From Aldrovandia affinis (taxonomy: Eukaryota > Chordata > Actinopteri > Notacanthiformes > Halosauridae), in the NCBI GenBank assembly GCA_029706075.1, contig JAINUG010000088.1, positions 1,746,501 through 1,810,500 on the forward strand: a stretch of DNA of 64,000 nt. Reading direction: 5' to 3'. The translations under genes and the position numbers were made by a program. Below are positions 38,132 to 51,600 of this stretch, piece by piece. Position 1 is the stretch's first letter, and the number at the start of each line of letters is the position of its first letter. Under the pieces are notes generated by a model. It worked only from the letters and a program-made list of their open reading frames with translations, made no database searches and had not been told where the DNA came from.

Positions 38132-39052
38132 AGCACTTCAACTACTGTTTTCAAGTTGCTGGAGGGGGAACAATGGGACCAGGGAACCAAACCTGCAACC
38201 TTCTGTTACTGGTTACTCACCTTACCTGCAAAACACTGGCTCTCTGGCAATGTTTGGCATTACATAAACACCATGAATTATATAACACCATTAATGTAAG
38301 TGCAATGTGAGGCTTTATGTTGTTTAGTATGATGTTATTGTGTTGATATTATGTTGCTCCTGAGGATGCTCACAAATGTTTTTATTTTAGCGTTTCCTTT
38401 TTACGAACACCTGGGTGTTTAACTAATTCTGGGTTCTCTGTGCCAATTTTGCTTTATTTATGTTTTATTTATTCATACCTCCATGTATTTTTATTTCCTT
38501 GTAAGTCAGTCTGTATAAGAGCATCTACCAAAAGAATGAAAAAGTTCAAAAATCAACATCATTCAAGATCTTAGTGTAGTGACCTCCATTTTCCATACAG
38601 AGATATAATGGTCATGATTCTGACCACAGTGACATGGCTGTCATTTTTATTTTGAAAGACCCCGTTTTAATTCACTGTGTAGATTGTTTTAATGGAGATT
38701 GAGCAGAAATGAATGTGATGCGTGTATGTGTGTGCATGCACATGTGTTTGGATGTGTGTGTTCGCGTGTTCATGTGTGTTTATATGTATGTGTGCAGGTG
38801 TTTGAGGTGGAGGGTGGGGAATGGGAATGGTGGAGGGTAAGCGAGAAGGGAGAGTCGTCCAGTGGATAACAGAGGTTCAATGCAGATTTACAGAATTTAC
38901 TTGAGAGCACATCCGGATCTGTCACCAAGACTTGACACAGCTGTGAACGAATAATTATGACAATTGGTTGTATCAATGTCTGACAGCAGTTGTTCAGTAT
39001 TTCACCCATCTTATATTTTTTAATCCAACACCTGTCCAACACTTACTTGTGG
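38132..39052. other. Intergenic stretch with SINE fragments
   Basis: A degraded SINE head may lie at 38160-38225. A degraded tail (GTAAGTCAGTCTGTATAAGA) lies at 38502-38545, and a GT-rich run at 38720-38800. No gene was recognised. Confidence 0.35.
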
Positions 39053-39195
39053 TTCTCTGTGGCTCAGTAGGTAGAGCACAACGTTGGCAACGCTTAGGTT
39101 GTGGGTTCAATCCCCACTGGGGCCACATATACTGAAAATGTACGCATTCACTACTGTAAGTCGCTTTGGATAAAAGCGTCTGCTAAATGGCGTAT
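39053..39195 (+). repeat. tRNA-headed SINE with well-preserved head and tail
   Basis: The head GTGGCTCAGTAGGTAGAGCA (A-box) and GTGGGTTCAATCCCCACT (B-box) is followed after a short body by GTAAGTCGCTTTGGATAAAA, then GCGTCTGCTAAATG and a TTATTA repeat. It looks like a short SINE with a tRNA head joined to the common fish tail. Confidence 0.8.
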
Positions 39196-39458
39196 ATTAT
39201 TGTTATTATTACTCTCCTTTGTCGTGAGGGGCGAGTTGCATCGACCCGTTTTCTTCACATTATATAGCCTACGCAGTGATTGAGCAGATACTCTCGAGGG
39301 GTTGGGAGAGCACATATAAACTATCACATTGGTCATTGTTAATTACCGTGATCACTGTCCTGCAGAGCGCGCTAGGCTGAAACATTGGATAGGACCAATT
39401 AATTCGTTGCTTTGTTCAGACGCTATTCCGTTTTCTGTCCGTGATTAAGTGCTGTGCG

Positions 39459-39625
39459 CAGTGCCGGCGCCGGGGGGGGTTGCCGGGGCTGTAGCCCCGT
39501 CAGGAATTTGCATAACCCCGGCGCAGCCCCCCCAAGCATTTCCTTACAGTTATACATTTTTATTAAACACTTTTAATCAAAATAACTACCAGCCGACAAG
39601 TATTTTATAATTCCGTAGTAGAGGC

Positions 39626-39667
<42 letters not shown>

Positions 39668-40715
39668 CGGGGGGTCTCGCGAGACGAGAGTACCTATAAC
39701 TAGCCTACGTACGATACGTTGCCATCTCGAACGTTAAAATTCATTGAACTTTTACACGTTAATGACAAGTTCGACAAAACTGTTGCGCCAAAAATATCAG
39801 ACAATCTCAGAAATGCGAAGTATACTCACCATGATATACAGAACGAGTTAATTGAAATTATGGAAAATATGGTTAGGGAGCAAATAAGTAGTGAAATAGA
39901 GGGAGCTGGACTGTTTGCATTGATAGTCGACGAAAGTAAGGACGCAAAAAATAACAGGTGTCTGTGGTGTCACGCTATTTGCACAATGCTGTTGCACTAA
40001 TAATTCCTACATTTCACTCCAGTCGATGGATTAGACGCTGATCCCCCTTTTAAAAACAATCAAACTGACACTTAATAAATGCAACATTGACCACAATACG
40101 TGCGTTGCTAAATGCTATGACGGCGCAGCCTTTATGTCAGGCTGTCATAACGGTGTAGCAGTTTACATTCAGAAAACATGTCCCACGGCCACGGGAACTG
40201 TATATCCATTGCCACGCTCATCGTCCAAATCTTGTTTTGGTGGACTGCGTTAAAAACATACAACCGGCGGCAGAGTTCTTTGAATCCGTGCAGGTGCTGT
40301 ACAAATTTATGTCGGGCTCCGTCATGATCTTTTACTAAAAAACTAAAAGAAATCGAGCCAACACAAGCTCCGGTTGATTTTGCAATGAGTGAGATGGTCT
40401 AAGCAGTGTTTATCTGTCATGTTGTGACAATGTTTTCTTGGCTATTGGTATTGAGGGTCTGGGTCATTGTATTAATTTTTGAGTGCGTGAGATGGCAGTA
40501 CCTACATAAGCTAAATCAATGCATAGCATGCTTGTTGTAGTAGCCGTGCTGTAATATCTGACTAGATGGTTTAAACATTATGCGTAGTAATGTAGCCTTC
40601 ATAGCCGTGGTCTGCGCGCCCGTGACCTGCACGGGTGTCTACATTTCATGACCCCCTCACAACCATAAAGCACCCCCTTAGCACCCCCAACCAAAAATGT
40701 CTGGCGCCGCCCCTG
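39459..40715 (+). mobile_element. hAT-family transposon relic with perfect 8-bp TSD
   Basis: Ends CAGTGCCGGCGCC and (inverted) CAGGGGCGGCGCC are imperfect terminal inverted repeats. The direct repeat GCTGTGCG lies at 39451-39458 and 40716-40723. Inside, the frame 39719-39960 reads SDNLRNAKYTHHDIQNELIE and then GAGLFALIVDESKDAKN, the DUF4371/ZMYM1-like part of a hAT transposase. Downstream homology to the same family is broken by stops. A (GT)n run lies at 39630-39665. Confidence 0.88.
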
Positions 40716-42367
40716 GCTGTGCGGTAGAGCGACTTCTCAGAAGAGCTCAGGGGATCGGATCTCTGTGAGCCGCGGGAGTAGCTACCTCTGAGAATGTAAG
40801 GAAGCTAATAACCACGCTAGGAGCAGATTGAATGCTGGCATTTAGTATTTCGATGTAACCTTTAAAAAAGACATATAAATAGAAAGAAAGAAAAGGGGTC
40901 TCTGATCAATTAACCCGTGTGTAATATTCATATTCTGATACCTACTCTCCGTGTCCACATGGTCAAAAATGACCCGACCTCGCCGCACCCCAATGATAAA
41001 GCCTCTTAATTGAATTTTAAACCCCAAATCTATTTTGCACGTAGAAACAACCTGTCACTCACCAACAACTTGGCGAATAACTGTGTTTTTCCTACTCCAC
41101 AGTGCAGAGAGACTATTTATTCAGTATACACGAGTCGTTTTGACTACAAACCACACATAATAGATTGTTTTGCTGTAATAGATGTGACCAGTGTTTCACT
41201 TTTTCTAATGGTAGGGTCACTCCAGGATAAGTCATCGAATTTCATGCTGAAAATAAATTATTTAGGGGGTTTTCACTGCTGTTAAACTCATAAAATTGTA
41301 TTTTCTTTACCCGAGGACAACACACGGGTTACACATATTTGTTCCATAGGAACAGTTAAAACGTATTCGAATCTGGAATAAAAAACTAGATAAACATGGA
41401 TATGAGTTTTCTCGGCGCTCCAACCCACTCTGGTTGCTAAATCAGAGCACTGTAATTACTGAAACAGACCCTTTTATCGCAATTGAAGCATCCGCTGCCT
41501 CTTTTCCCTCGTGCATCATGGTAAAGCACGCTTGTTCCTGTACAATTTAAATTCAATTTCATAACAAGCTCGGTTAACTACCTGCGCTGAAAACAAGAAA
41601 GTCTGTGAAAAGAAAACATACGAATTGCTCATAAATCGAATTTCTGGGAGCAAACTAAATTATCGTGGCCCAGAAATGTGTGTATCGCAAGTCCTGCAAA
41701 TATATTCCTGTCTCATTTCTTTGCTCGGGCTTTTCAGTTTTATAAAGGTTGCCAAGGGAAATTATGATTGCGCAGTGCAATTCGAAGCGCACAAAGGAAC
41801 AGAGAAGTTTTCATTGAATTGACTTGTAATGGCCCATTGAATCGTTCATTCTAGCAAGCACAGATAGGATTAAAACAGACGTCCTTATTCACTCAAGCTG
41901 TGAGACATTACGGCAAATGGCTTGCATTTATTTCTGCGTCAATATGATTAAATAGCTGGACTTATTGCATGCAATCTTCCCTGTTTTATCGTACCGGCAG
42001 GTTTCATTTTTATGCTCATATTTATATCAAACGTGAAAAAGTTATTATCATTACCTTTTCCCATGTTTAGTATATGTTTGTTATTGTCCTGATTTCAAAG
42101 CTACGGCCACAAATCACAGCTGCATACTGGCGAGAAGGTTTTTATGGCGTCGGCAAATGTGATTAGTGGATTTTCATTCATGTGTGTTGCCTTGGCCTGA
42201 TTCTCTGCCTGTTCTCACCATTCCACAAGCCATGAGCCATGCTCCTGAAGCCCAGGTAATGTTGAGCTAATTACAGGTGGATCATTGCAAGGGGGTAACC
42301 ACATATTAAAGGGGGAGGAGGGGGATAATGGAAAATAATGTTTTATATCTCCCATTCCTCACCCAAG
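40716..42367. other. Intergenic stretch without recognisable gene
   Basis: Several short open frames, none with a known motif. AT-rich, with no clear repeat. It could hold regulatory sequence, but nothing specific can be supported. Confidence 0.4.
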
Positions 42368-42850
42368 AGGCCACTCAACTTCTGGTCCAGGCTTTGGTAG
42401 TGTCACGTCTGGACTACTGGAATTCCTTGCTGGCAGGCTTACCGTCCTGTGCCATCAAGCCATGCAACTAGTGCAGAATGCCTCCGCAGGTCTAGTTTTC
42501 AACCAACCCAAATTCACACGTCACACTGGCTCCCTATTGCAGCACGTATCAAATTTAAATCACTGGTGCTGGCATATCAGGCGCTAGGGGAACTACTCCC
42601 TGGAACCTACCTCCAGACACTCATCACACCCTACACCCCAGCCAGACTCCTCTGCTCAGCCACCGCTGTTGACTGTTCCACCGCTGAGACTGTTCCATCT
42701 CTCTGGGCCTCAGGCAGCCGTTCCTCACGGTCTCGCCTCTTCTCTGTCCTGACCCCCCGGGTGGTGGAATGATCTTCCGCACTCGGTCAGAACCACGGAA
42801 TCATCAGAACTACGGATCTTCCGCAGGAGACTAAAAACCCACTGCCACTG
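42368..42850 (+). mobile_element. LINE (L2/CR1-like) reverse-transcriptase C-terminal fragment
   Basis: Split over frames, it reads ATQLLVQALVVSRLDYWNS, then LLAGLPSC, then HWLPIAARIKFKSLVLAYQA, then LITPYTPARLLCSA and SRSRLFSVLTPR. This is the usual C-terminal thumb/connection region of fish L2/CR1-type LINE ORF2. At least two frameshifts and the lack of upstream RT motifs mark a 5'-truncated dead copy. Confidence 0.8.
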
Positions 42851-45800
42851 AAAATAATGTGTTGGATGTGTTTTGGGAGGGCATATGCATGTATGTCATA
42901 ACAAAAAATCGAATGGAGGGAGGCCCTTCTAATCAGGGTGCATTTGTTATGTTTGAGTTGGGGGTGAGAAATAGCATTCTGTGTAACTATGGTAGTTTGC
43001 TATTCTACACTATGCTTTTTCTCACACATAGAGGGTTAACATCCTGTCGAATTATGTCGAGACATGTCCTGAATTTTAATGCAAATGTAATGCCTCATTG
43101 TCTAGTGTGGTCTGGACACGCATGTTTATTTTAAGCCTCCATGATAACTAATGAAATAGTCTGATGAAAAATACCTGTACATACACTTCCTCTTTCTCCG
43201 CTTTTACAATCAGAGTGTAACTGTATGGTTAATTCTGTGCTCTTTATGTAATTCTGTAGCAATTAAAGTTCAGCGTTACTACTGTGATATGGTTCTAAAA
43301 GGTTGGGAACCAAAGTAACAAAATCAGGATAAATGGAGGGGCCCCCGGGTGGCGTAATGGTAAAGTCACTTCCCAGCTGCGCCATCCCCGGGTCTGGCCA
43401 GAAATCCATTCGGAGACAACAATTTTGCTCCTGGAATATTGATTGAATTGCACTGAAGACAAAAGAAAATACATTTATGGCTTATATCTCTGGCTTTGTA
43501 CAGTTCTTGATTCAGAGAGGCCAAAGTTTAAGGTATCCAACAAGTTTAATCCTGTAGTCCATGACAATAACATTTTTTATCTTTTATCCATTTTCACTAT
43601 TTTGTTGTTATGTTTTCATTTTTGAATGGATTGAAACTTTTTTGTTGGTGACTGAAATAAAATCATCCTTGTTTTGAGTCATGCTTTTTTTTTTGGGGGT
43701 TGTCAACATTAGTCACATTTTTGTATTAAATATCTGCTGTCTCCTCTCTGTAAGGAGTAATTCATAGGAGTCCTGTCCGAATGTCAAGTTCTCTGAATGA
43801 AAACTGTCAGGATTGTTCCACTGATGCAAAGCTTGGCAGTGAAGACATGGATGAACAGTGACATGCATCTGAAAAAGCAGCTCTGGGTGAAACAAATAGC
43901 ACTGTATGTGAATGGTCCTGACTGAATACAATGAGGAGTATGTCTAAGAAACCATAACACAGCTGATTGAATCTTTGTTGCTACAAATTGTTTATGTGTT
44001 TTTGCTATTTAAGTGTCCGCCTACCTCAATCATTCATTGTTTTTGTTTGTAAGTAAATGAGCATGGTTACACCCATTCTTGATGGAGGAAGAAGGAAAAC
44101 TCTTTTGGAGGGTCTGCAACAAAGCCTTTAATATGATTATGATGCTTATGACCTGGTGTACAGCATGGGAGCTAAGATGATTATTTTCTTGTGTTAATTA
44201 TCAATGATATGGAAACAACTCTGGACAATCTAGCTATAACTTTGGCTATGGTACTTTAAACAGGATAATCACACGTACTTTCACTTAACCTGCTTATGGT
44301 TGTGGCAAACCTACTGTTGTATCTGGCATTGGCAAGATACTGTTGGCCCGGATCAATTGTATTCATTAAAATGTATATTGGTCTGTATAAATACATGTAT
44401 GAATTTATTTGTATATAAAAAAACGATTGATTTGCTGTTGAAACACCTCACCTCAGCTACAGCTGACATATTGATAATGAAATAAGTTTATCTTGCTGTC
44501 AGCAATCTTTCACTGACGCCTCATATGGCATCATTACCACCCTCTTCCACCAGTGTGCTACCCTGTCCCTCCAGATTGCTACCACATTGCTGAAAGCTCC
44601 CAAGCTTTTAACGAGGCAGCATATGGCTGCTACATTCTCAATGCACCAGCTGGGTGATGAGATGAGAAGCAACAGATTTGTTGTTGAACCGATTGCAAGC
44701 TCTGTCTGCAATGAATGTGTAAACATAATAATTTCCGGTGGAAATGCAGAACATATTGTAAAAAATATTATTGTTAGGTAAAGTTATGTTTCCTTTATGT
44801 TTTGATTTACTAAGTACATTATATATAAATCATTAAAAGCATACCTGTTCAGACCTTCATTCTCAACGTTTGGACCTGTCCAATACCTGGTATCCAGGAT
44901 CTGAACACTCCACACTTTATTGAATTCTGATAAGGTAATGTAGCTTTCATACACCATTGTCAGGATCTGTGTTCACTTTAGTTATGTGTGTAAGCTTCTT
45001 TTAAGGATAATGCTGGGATAATATTTTTTTACTGCTACTGCACCAGGTTTAAGCTTACTGTCACTCTAAGATACATATTTAATGCATCTTACCATATTTG
45101 CCTCAGTATATGCCAAATAAACAAATAAATACGTGAATGAAAGAAAGTTAGAGAAATACATTATAACAAAATGAGTGCTGAAAATAATGATTAATGAAAG
45201 AATAATGATAGGGTAGGGAACTAGTAGTGTTCAATGATTAAAGTTTGAGGGCACTCAATAGTGATTAACTCATTTTCAACTCCAGCACTTCACACTTAAA
45301 ATTGGCCTGGTAGCCCGACATTAAATGTTCTAGGCTACGTTTCAATCAAACTACATTGTTCTAGGCCAAGTTTCAATCAAACTACATTGTCCCTTACAGA
45401 TAATACTCACAGCAGCTATCAAATGCATCACCTGGCTGAAACCTACATCTCCAACCTATGAGCTATGGTTGTGTAAAGTTAGAGAACTGTTTGAGATGGA
45501 AAGAATAACTCATGCATTACGTCTGCAAACAGAAAAATTATCTCAAAGATGGGGTTCGATAAGGGCCGTCTTGTTTTGATGAAATAATACAGGGACACCC
45601 CCCAACCCTACCCCAACCCTTTATGTATGGTTTATATATATGTATATTACTATTATTTATTTTTTGTATTGTCAAAATTATTTTCTGTGGTTTGTTGTTC
45701 TATGCCTTTGTCTTATTATTATCATTATTATTATTACTATGATAGTACTTCAATTTGTCTCCTCTAATGGTCCATCCAAGACCTTCACACTACTGTATAT

Positions 45801-46206
45801 ATATATATATATATATATACACCTAGTTACTAGTCAAATAATTATTCAAGGCTGTAACTATTAGGAAGTGATGCGCGGTGTTAATGCATTTTGAATGCAT
45901 GTGTGATTTGCAAAGAAAAAAGAAAAAATAAGTTTAAAAAAAAAACATTGTCCCCTCAGTAACAAATCCACTTATAGCAATTTCACATAAATTTAACATT
46001 TAACACTTCACACATTCACAAAATGGTGTCTGAAATGAAATGTCCAATTGCCTATATGTGTAACGGTTCAAGGCAGAGGACCTTTAATTTACATTAGAAA
46101 AAGGTCCTTGTCTCTTTAAATACCGTGCGTTTAAAGTGCTCTCTCGCAGTTCACTACATATCCCAGGGCGTAGCACTTACGACCGGTAGTCCAAAAGCGT
46201 TTCCGT
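42851..46206. other. Intergenic stretch upstream of CCNF
   Basis: A SINE head (GGGTGGCGTAATGGTAAAGT) lies at 43333-43400. A 35-bp tandem duplication lies at about 45329-45395 (TTTCAATCAAACTACATTGT occurs twice), and a (TA)n run at 45797-45822. A frame at 44500-44780 and a minus-strand frame at 43713-43931 have no recognisable domain. No gene was identified. Confidence 0.4.
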
Positions 46207-46445
46207 CCGAAATGACCAATGGCAGACCATACATTTGGACGCGCATAATTCGAAATCGCATTATTTTATCCAATCAGTTGTTTTCATTTTCATTCGGACT
46301 AAGAGGACCCAATCAGGGAAGGGTATTTTGTATCGACGAATCAGACTACAGTTCCTGGCTTGTTGGGCGTACTAGTGCATTGACCAATGAAAAGTTGAAG
46401 TTGATATTTAAACAGTGCGCGCGGGTGGTGCTAAGCCAAATTGGG
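46207..46445 (+). promoter_or_regulatory. ccnf: CCNF promoter with five CCAAT boxes and CHR-like elements
   Basis: CCAAT motifs lie near 46217, 46270, 46309 and 46384, and an inverted ATTGG near 46440. This is the multi-NF-Y arrangement common in G2/M genes. TTCGAA (about 46250) and TTTAAA (about 46407) match described variants of the cell-cycle homology region bound by DREAM/MuvB. A GC-rich GTGCGCGCGGG block follows at about 46415. The translation start is 260 bp downstream. Cyclin F mRNA is known to peak in G2, which fits. Confidence 0.65.
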
Positions 46446-46706
46446 GGAGGAACTTAAAAAATAGACCTGTGGAGGCATGCATTTCTTCAACTTTAGCAGG
46501 GTTTGCTAGCTAATTGGTATTACCGGCTCACTGACAAGTTAGCTAGCTACCTGTTCAACTAACTAGTTAATGCATTGCTAAACAAGGTTCCTAAACCGTA
46601 AGCATATAACGTGTGCTGTTTTTGTTTGGTAGAACGCAAAGTTAGCATTGACTAGCTGTGTTTGTATGTACAGTATTTTACTAATTTCCTTCGGCTAACA
46701 CTTGAA

Positions 46707-48279
46707 ATGAAAGCGGGAGGTAAGTCTTTTTCAATTAGCTAGCCTGTTGGCCATTTAGTTTTGTGATTGTTCAAAAAATGTCAGTTGTTAAATTTGAGTT
46801 TGTTGACTTACTAATTAGTACTCTATTTTATTTAGGTAGTAACGTTGGCTAGAGCACTTCGGAAATGGTCTGCTAGTTAACGTTAGATTTTGGTTGGCTC
46901 TAATGCTGGCAAGATGGCTAAAGTAGCTAACAATGTTAGATACTGTATCTTAATTATGTAAGTTAGTTTTAACTACCTTATTGATTCATACCTAGCTAAC
47001 TTCATACCGGGCTCTATGACTGTTAATGTTCCTGTCATGTTATTACATTATTATGTGAACTTTAGCGAACTTGGGAGCTTTTAGCTACCGTTAGGAAAGC
47101 TGGTTAGGTCAAGCTCACAAGCAAGATGGCACTAGTTAAGGTTTCTGCACCTAACATCGTAAGCTAGCTAACTGGTTAGATTAGCCATTTTTGGAGGGCC
47201 AACTACAAATGTATTGTAATTTATCGTAATGTTATCCAATCAGTTAACGCAGCATCGTAAATAAGATGTGGCAAATTTTGGTTAGCGAAGCATCGCTTGC
47301 TAAGGTAGCCTGTTGATAGGAGGGAAAATTAGGCGCTTAGTCTAGTGTGGTTGGAGCAAATAAATGGCCATGGTAGCTAGGACAGATACACTAACGACAA
47401 CTAGTTCTGTTTAAAACATAAATATGTGATTCTGGCTAGCATTAGCTGATAGTGTTGCCTAGTTATAAATGTTTGTCTGGATTTCGCAGATGCATATGTG
47501 GAGACTACTTTAATTAAAATCTATAGCTATATAAGTGGAAAGAATGCTATGCATTTCGATTAGGAATTTCTCGAGTTTCTTGAATTTAGCCACTCAAGAA
47601 ACCAAACGGGCTAGCTGTTACTGTGTTGTGGAAAAATATATATTTTTAAGAATATAAGCAACGGGTATATGGAATATATACAGATGTGCGGATTGGATTC
47701 ATTTGTAGCTAGATATCTTTGCTTGTGATAGGCTAGGAGTGTGTCATGATGATTACATGTTCAAATTCTGTGTGGCATTGCTGTTGTACCCCTCTGTCCT
47801 TATTTTTTAGTGTAATATCCAGATGTAATTGGTATGTGTGAGATGTAAGCTAGCCATGTTAGTCACCCTCCCTGAGGCTGTTTGTGATGGTGACCTCGTT
47901 TGACTTCAACTGAGAAGAGGAATTTTGTAATTTGGTCTCTCTTCCCCCCCACCTGTTGATTTTGAGGATGGATAACTCTTTCTGTCTTTCTGCCCTCCGT
48001 CAGTGGTGCATTGCCGTTGTTCTAAGTGCTTCACGGTGCCAACAAAGAGGCGAGTCAGAAAGCGTGTTCCGTCCCTGACCCTGCTGTCCCTACCCGATGA
48101 GGTCCTGCTGTGTGTGCTCCAGTGTCTCTCTGCTGAGGATCTGCTGTCCATCAGAGCTGTGAGTGTATTCTCTCACTAACTCACTAACTCACTAACTCAC
48201 TAACTCACTAACTCACTAACTCACTCACTCACTCACTCTCTCACTCACTCACTCACTCACTCTCTCACTCACTCACTCA

Positions 48280-48349
<70 letters not shown>

Positions 48350-48634
48350 CCACCGGTTGTCCCGGGCACCGAAGCATAACCGTGTGGTGTCACAAGGTGC
48401 AATGGCAGAGGTGACCGATTGAACTTGTCTTTCGTAACATTTAGGAGAAAAACAAAAAAAAAAACAACCAGCCCCCAGGGAATGGCGTTTAAGAGAAAAA
48501 GGGGCCCTTTAAGTGTTTTCCAAACGAAAGGCATTTCAATGACCGGTGGCAGTAGCATTCACAGTTGGGTGTCTGCAGTGTAAAGGCCATTTGCTCATTA
48601 CTTTTTTGTTTGCTCCTTCTTTTGGTCTGTCTTT

Positions 48635-48694
<60 letters not shown>

Positions 48695-51600
48695 CCCTAA
48701 CAAACTGTCAAAATAGTAGTGCTGAGTGAAATACTTGGTGCATTTTCAGAAGCAAAAATGATACACAGCAAATTTGGTGGAAATGTCATTTGCATGCGCA
48801 AGAGTAAAGTGGCATGCAGGTGTAATGCTTATGAATCCCTCCACTCAGGCCGTTTCTCTGCCCTCCTGTTTTCCAGGTTCATTCCAGACTCCGCGACATT
48901 GTCGACGGCCACTCCAGCGTGTGGGCCAGGGTCAGCTTTAAGGACAACTGGCCTGCCCCTCAGAGTGTCTGGCTCTTTGAGAGGTACCTATATTCCCTGC
49001 CCTGCGAATGCCGCAGGGGGGAATTGGCTCTTTGAGAGTTTGAGGTTTGTCTGCTGTTTAATTTAATGGCGTCTGGTAATTTAAGCCGTATTTCCTTACT
49101 TCAGAGCGGCAGAGAAGGGGAACTTTGAGGCGGCTGTGAAACTGGGCATTGCGTACTTGTACAATGAAGGACGTAAGTTTTGACACGAGTCTCACTTTTT
49201 CTCTTTGTCTTGTAAATGTGTAAATAGTTTAGTTGATTGTAATATTTGTTCTCTCTTACCCCCTCCCTCTGTTCCCCGGTCTCAGCGTCACTGAGTGACC
49301 AGGGCCGAGCGGAGGTGTGTGGCAGGAAGGCCGCGTGGTTCTTCGGCCTGGCAGAGAGCCTGCGCTCCTCGGGGGCGGATCCCTTTGTCTGGGTTTTCAT
49401 TCGGCCCCCCTGGTCCCCCTCTGGGAGCTGCTGCAAAGCCTGTGGTATATGACCGACTGAAGGCGGAGTGTGACACGCATACGGTGAGTCTGTGCACCCT
49501 TAGGGGTCACATTCAGCCCCCACCCCCCACTTTAAAAAAAACAAAAAAACAATTGAATGTATTTTTATTGCTATTAAATTTTTTGGCTGCCTGACCTTTT
49601 ATCGGGCTGTTGGAGTACTGGGCCTGCAATGCTTCACAGTTATCCCCAGGGGGCGCATTTGTAGGTCAGCCTGCAAAAATTGGCCTAAGCTTTGACAAAC
49701 CTGAGCTGATTGGGTAAGACGCCTTTTTGCACCAATATTGCTTTACACAGCTGAAATCCGTTTACCCTGCATTTGTTTTCATTCTAGCATCAGGTGCCCT
49801 GAAATTGAAGAAAATGGGGGGAGGAAATAAAACCATAAATATATATTAATTTGAATGTAAAAGAAAATAGAAAAAATACAATTCAAATAAAAAATGTTTT
49901 GTGACAACTGAAGCTTCGGTGTAAAGGAATATAAAAATTAAAAAAAGGTGCACTTGTGTAAATTATTATTATTATTATTCCCCCATTATAATTGATCAAG
50001 AGCAGGTTTAATCTGTGCTTAAAGTGCCTGAAATAAGATTGTAATCACTGAACTTAACAGTATTTTAAAACTGAGTTTAAAGGAGTACTTTAAATTGAGC
50101 TGATTTATTTTGTAAATGTTATCAATAAAACAACTTTTGGCAATCAAATCCACCAATAAACATTAAAAATTGCTGCCTTTTCACTTAGGAAATACATCAT
50201 CCTACTGGATGGGTGTGGTAATCTTAGTCTAGAATAGCCTGATTGACACAGTCCCCCAATACTACTTGCTACTATGGGAGCATGCACACATATTCACTCA
50301 ATTTGAAAAGTGAAGTAATTAGCATTAATATCACCCCAAAAAGAAGGAAAATACTGACTTCCATTGTAATGCGTAGGTAAGCGTATCACTGTTTTCTAAA
50401 AGGATAAACACCCTTTGATTGTATCAGCCCATAATTGCCCAAAACAGTTTTTACACTTCTAAAACATGGGTGGGAGACAAACGGAAATACTGTATAAAAA
50501 CCTCATATTTTTCTTCTTCCACTACATGGTGTTCTTTGGAAATATACCCGAGCTGTGTTTTCAGAATGTACTGTAATTTCTAGAGCAACTTATGCTTATT
50601 TTCCATGGCTTTTCAGACGGTTAACTAAACTTGGATTTTCTTACCAGTGCAAATTGTGTGTTTAAATATAGACAATTATGCAGGGGTTGCACTAATAGTT
50701 GGGAAAACAACAGCTTTCTTATCCAGGAGATGCCTTTTTGGGGAAAATGTATTACTGTCCACCGTTGTATTACAATTGCATCTTAGCCTTGTAGCTAAGA
50801 GTGTGGGCACAGCTTTAGGATGGAGGGAACATTCAATATGTAGCCAAATGTTCATTGGTGCATTGAAATTATGTCCTGCCTCAGGAGAAGAAAAGGCCCA
50901 ATTTGTGGAACCTGTTGAGCAGGAGGTATTGATCTAAATCAGAAACCACAAAACGACATTGACAGCATTTTCCAGACTTTTAGTGTTTGTTTCATGTACT
51001 TCTACACAAATTATATAAAACTCTGGAATTCAGGAGTTTGACGGGAGTACTCCTTTATGATTAAACTGCATTTGGACATAAAAAACTGTGATGGCTGTGA
51101 GTTAGTGTTGTTACCTTGGGCTTCAATTTCACCACCGGTGCATTTGGTCTCAGGAAAAATGTCCTCTGTGTATAATATACAGAGTAGTTTAATAGAAATG
51201 ACACTGCCAAATTGTGGCTGCAGCTGAGGCACCTGGCAGTTTGGCACTTCATAATTGAGATTAATTGAGGGTTATGGAGCGATGCCAAACGTTGAACCAT
51301 CTCCACCATATTGCAAGATTAATGAGGCTGAAACCTCATTCATCTGTTACTTTTGAAATTGAACCTTTTTTCCCTCACCTCGGGCAGCAGGTGGGCGAGG
51401 GAGCCAATCAGTCTTGTTGGTAATGAGCCATTGTAGCCCTCAGTGTATTTTGACATCAGTACAAATCTGTTCTTTAATGCATTCTGCTATGTCGCTGTTT
51501 GAAAATCCTGTGGTTGATTGATTTGCCCTCTGCCCCCCTTTCTGTAAATTTTCTCCATGTATTTGCCTCTATGAAATTGCTTTGTTTTGTATTATAATTT

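Noticed and set aside
39053..39125. Possible tRNA gene
   Set aside because: It has A and B boxes, but it continues into a SINE body with the common fish tail and does not form a complete cloverleaf.
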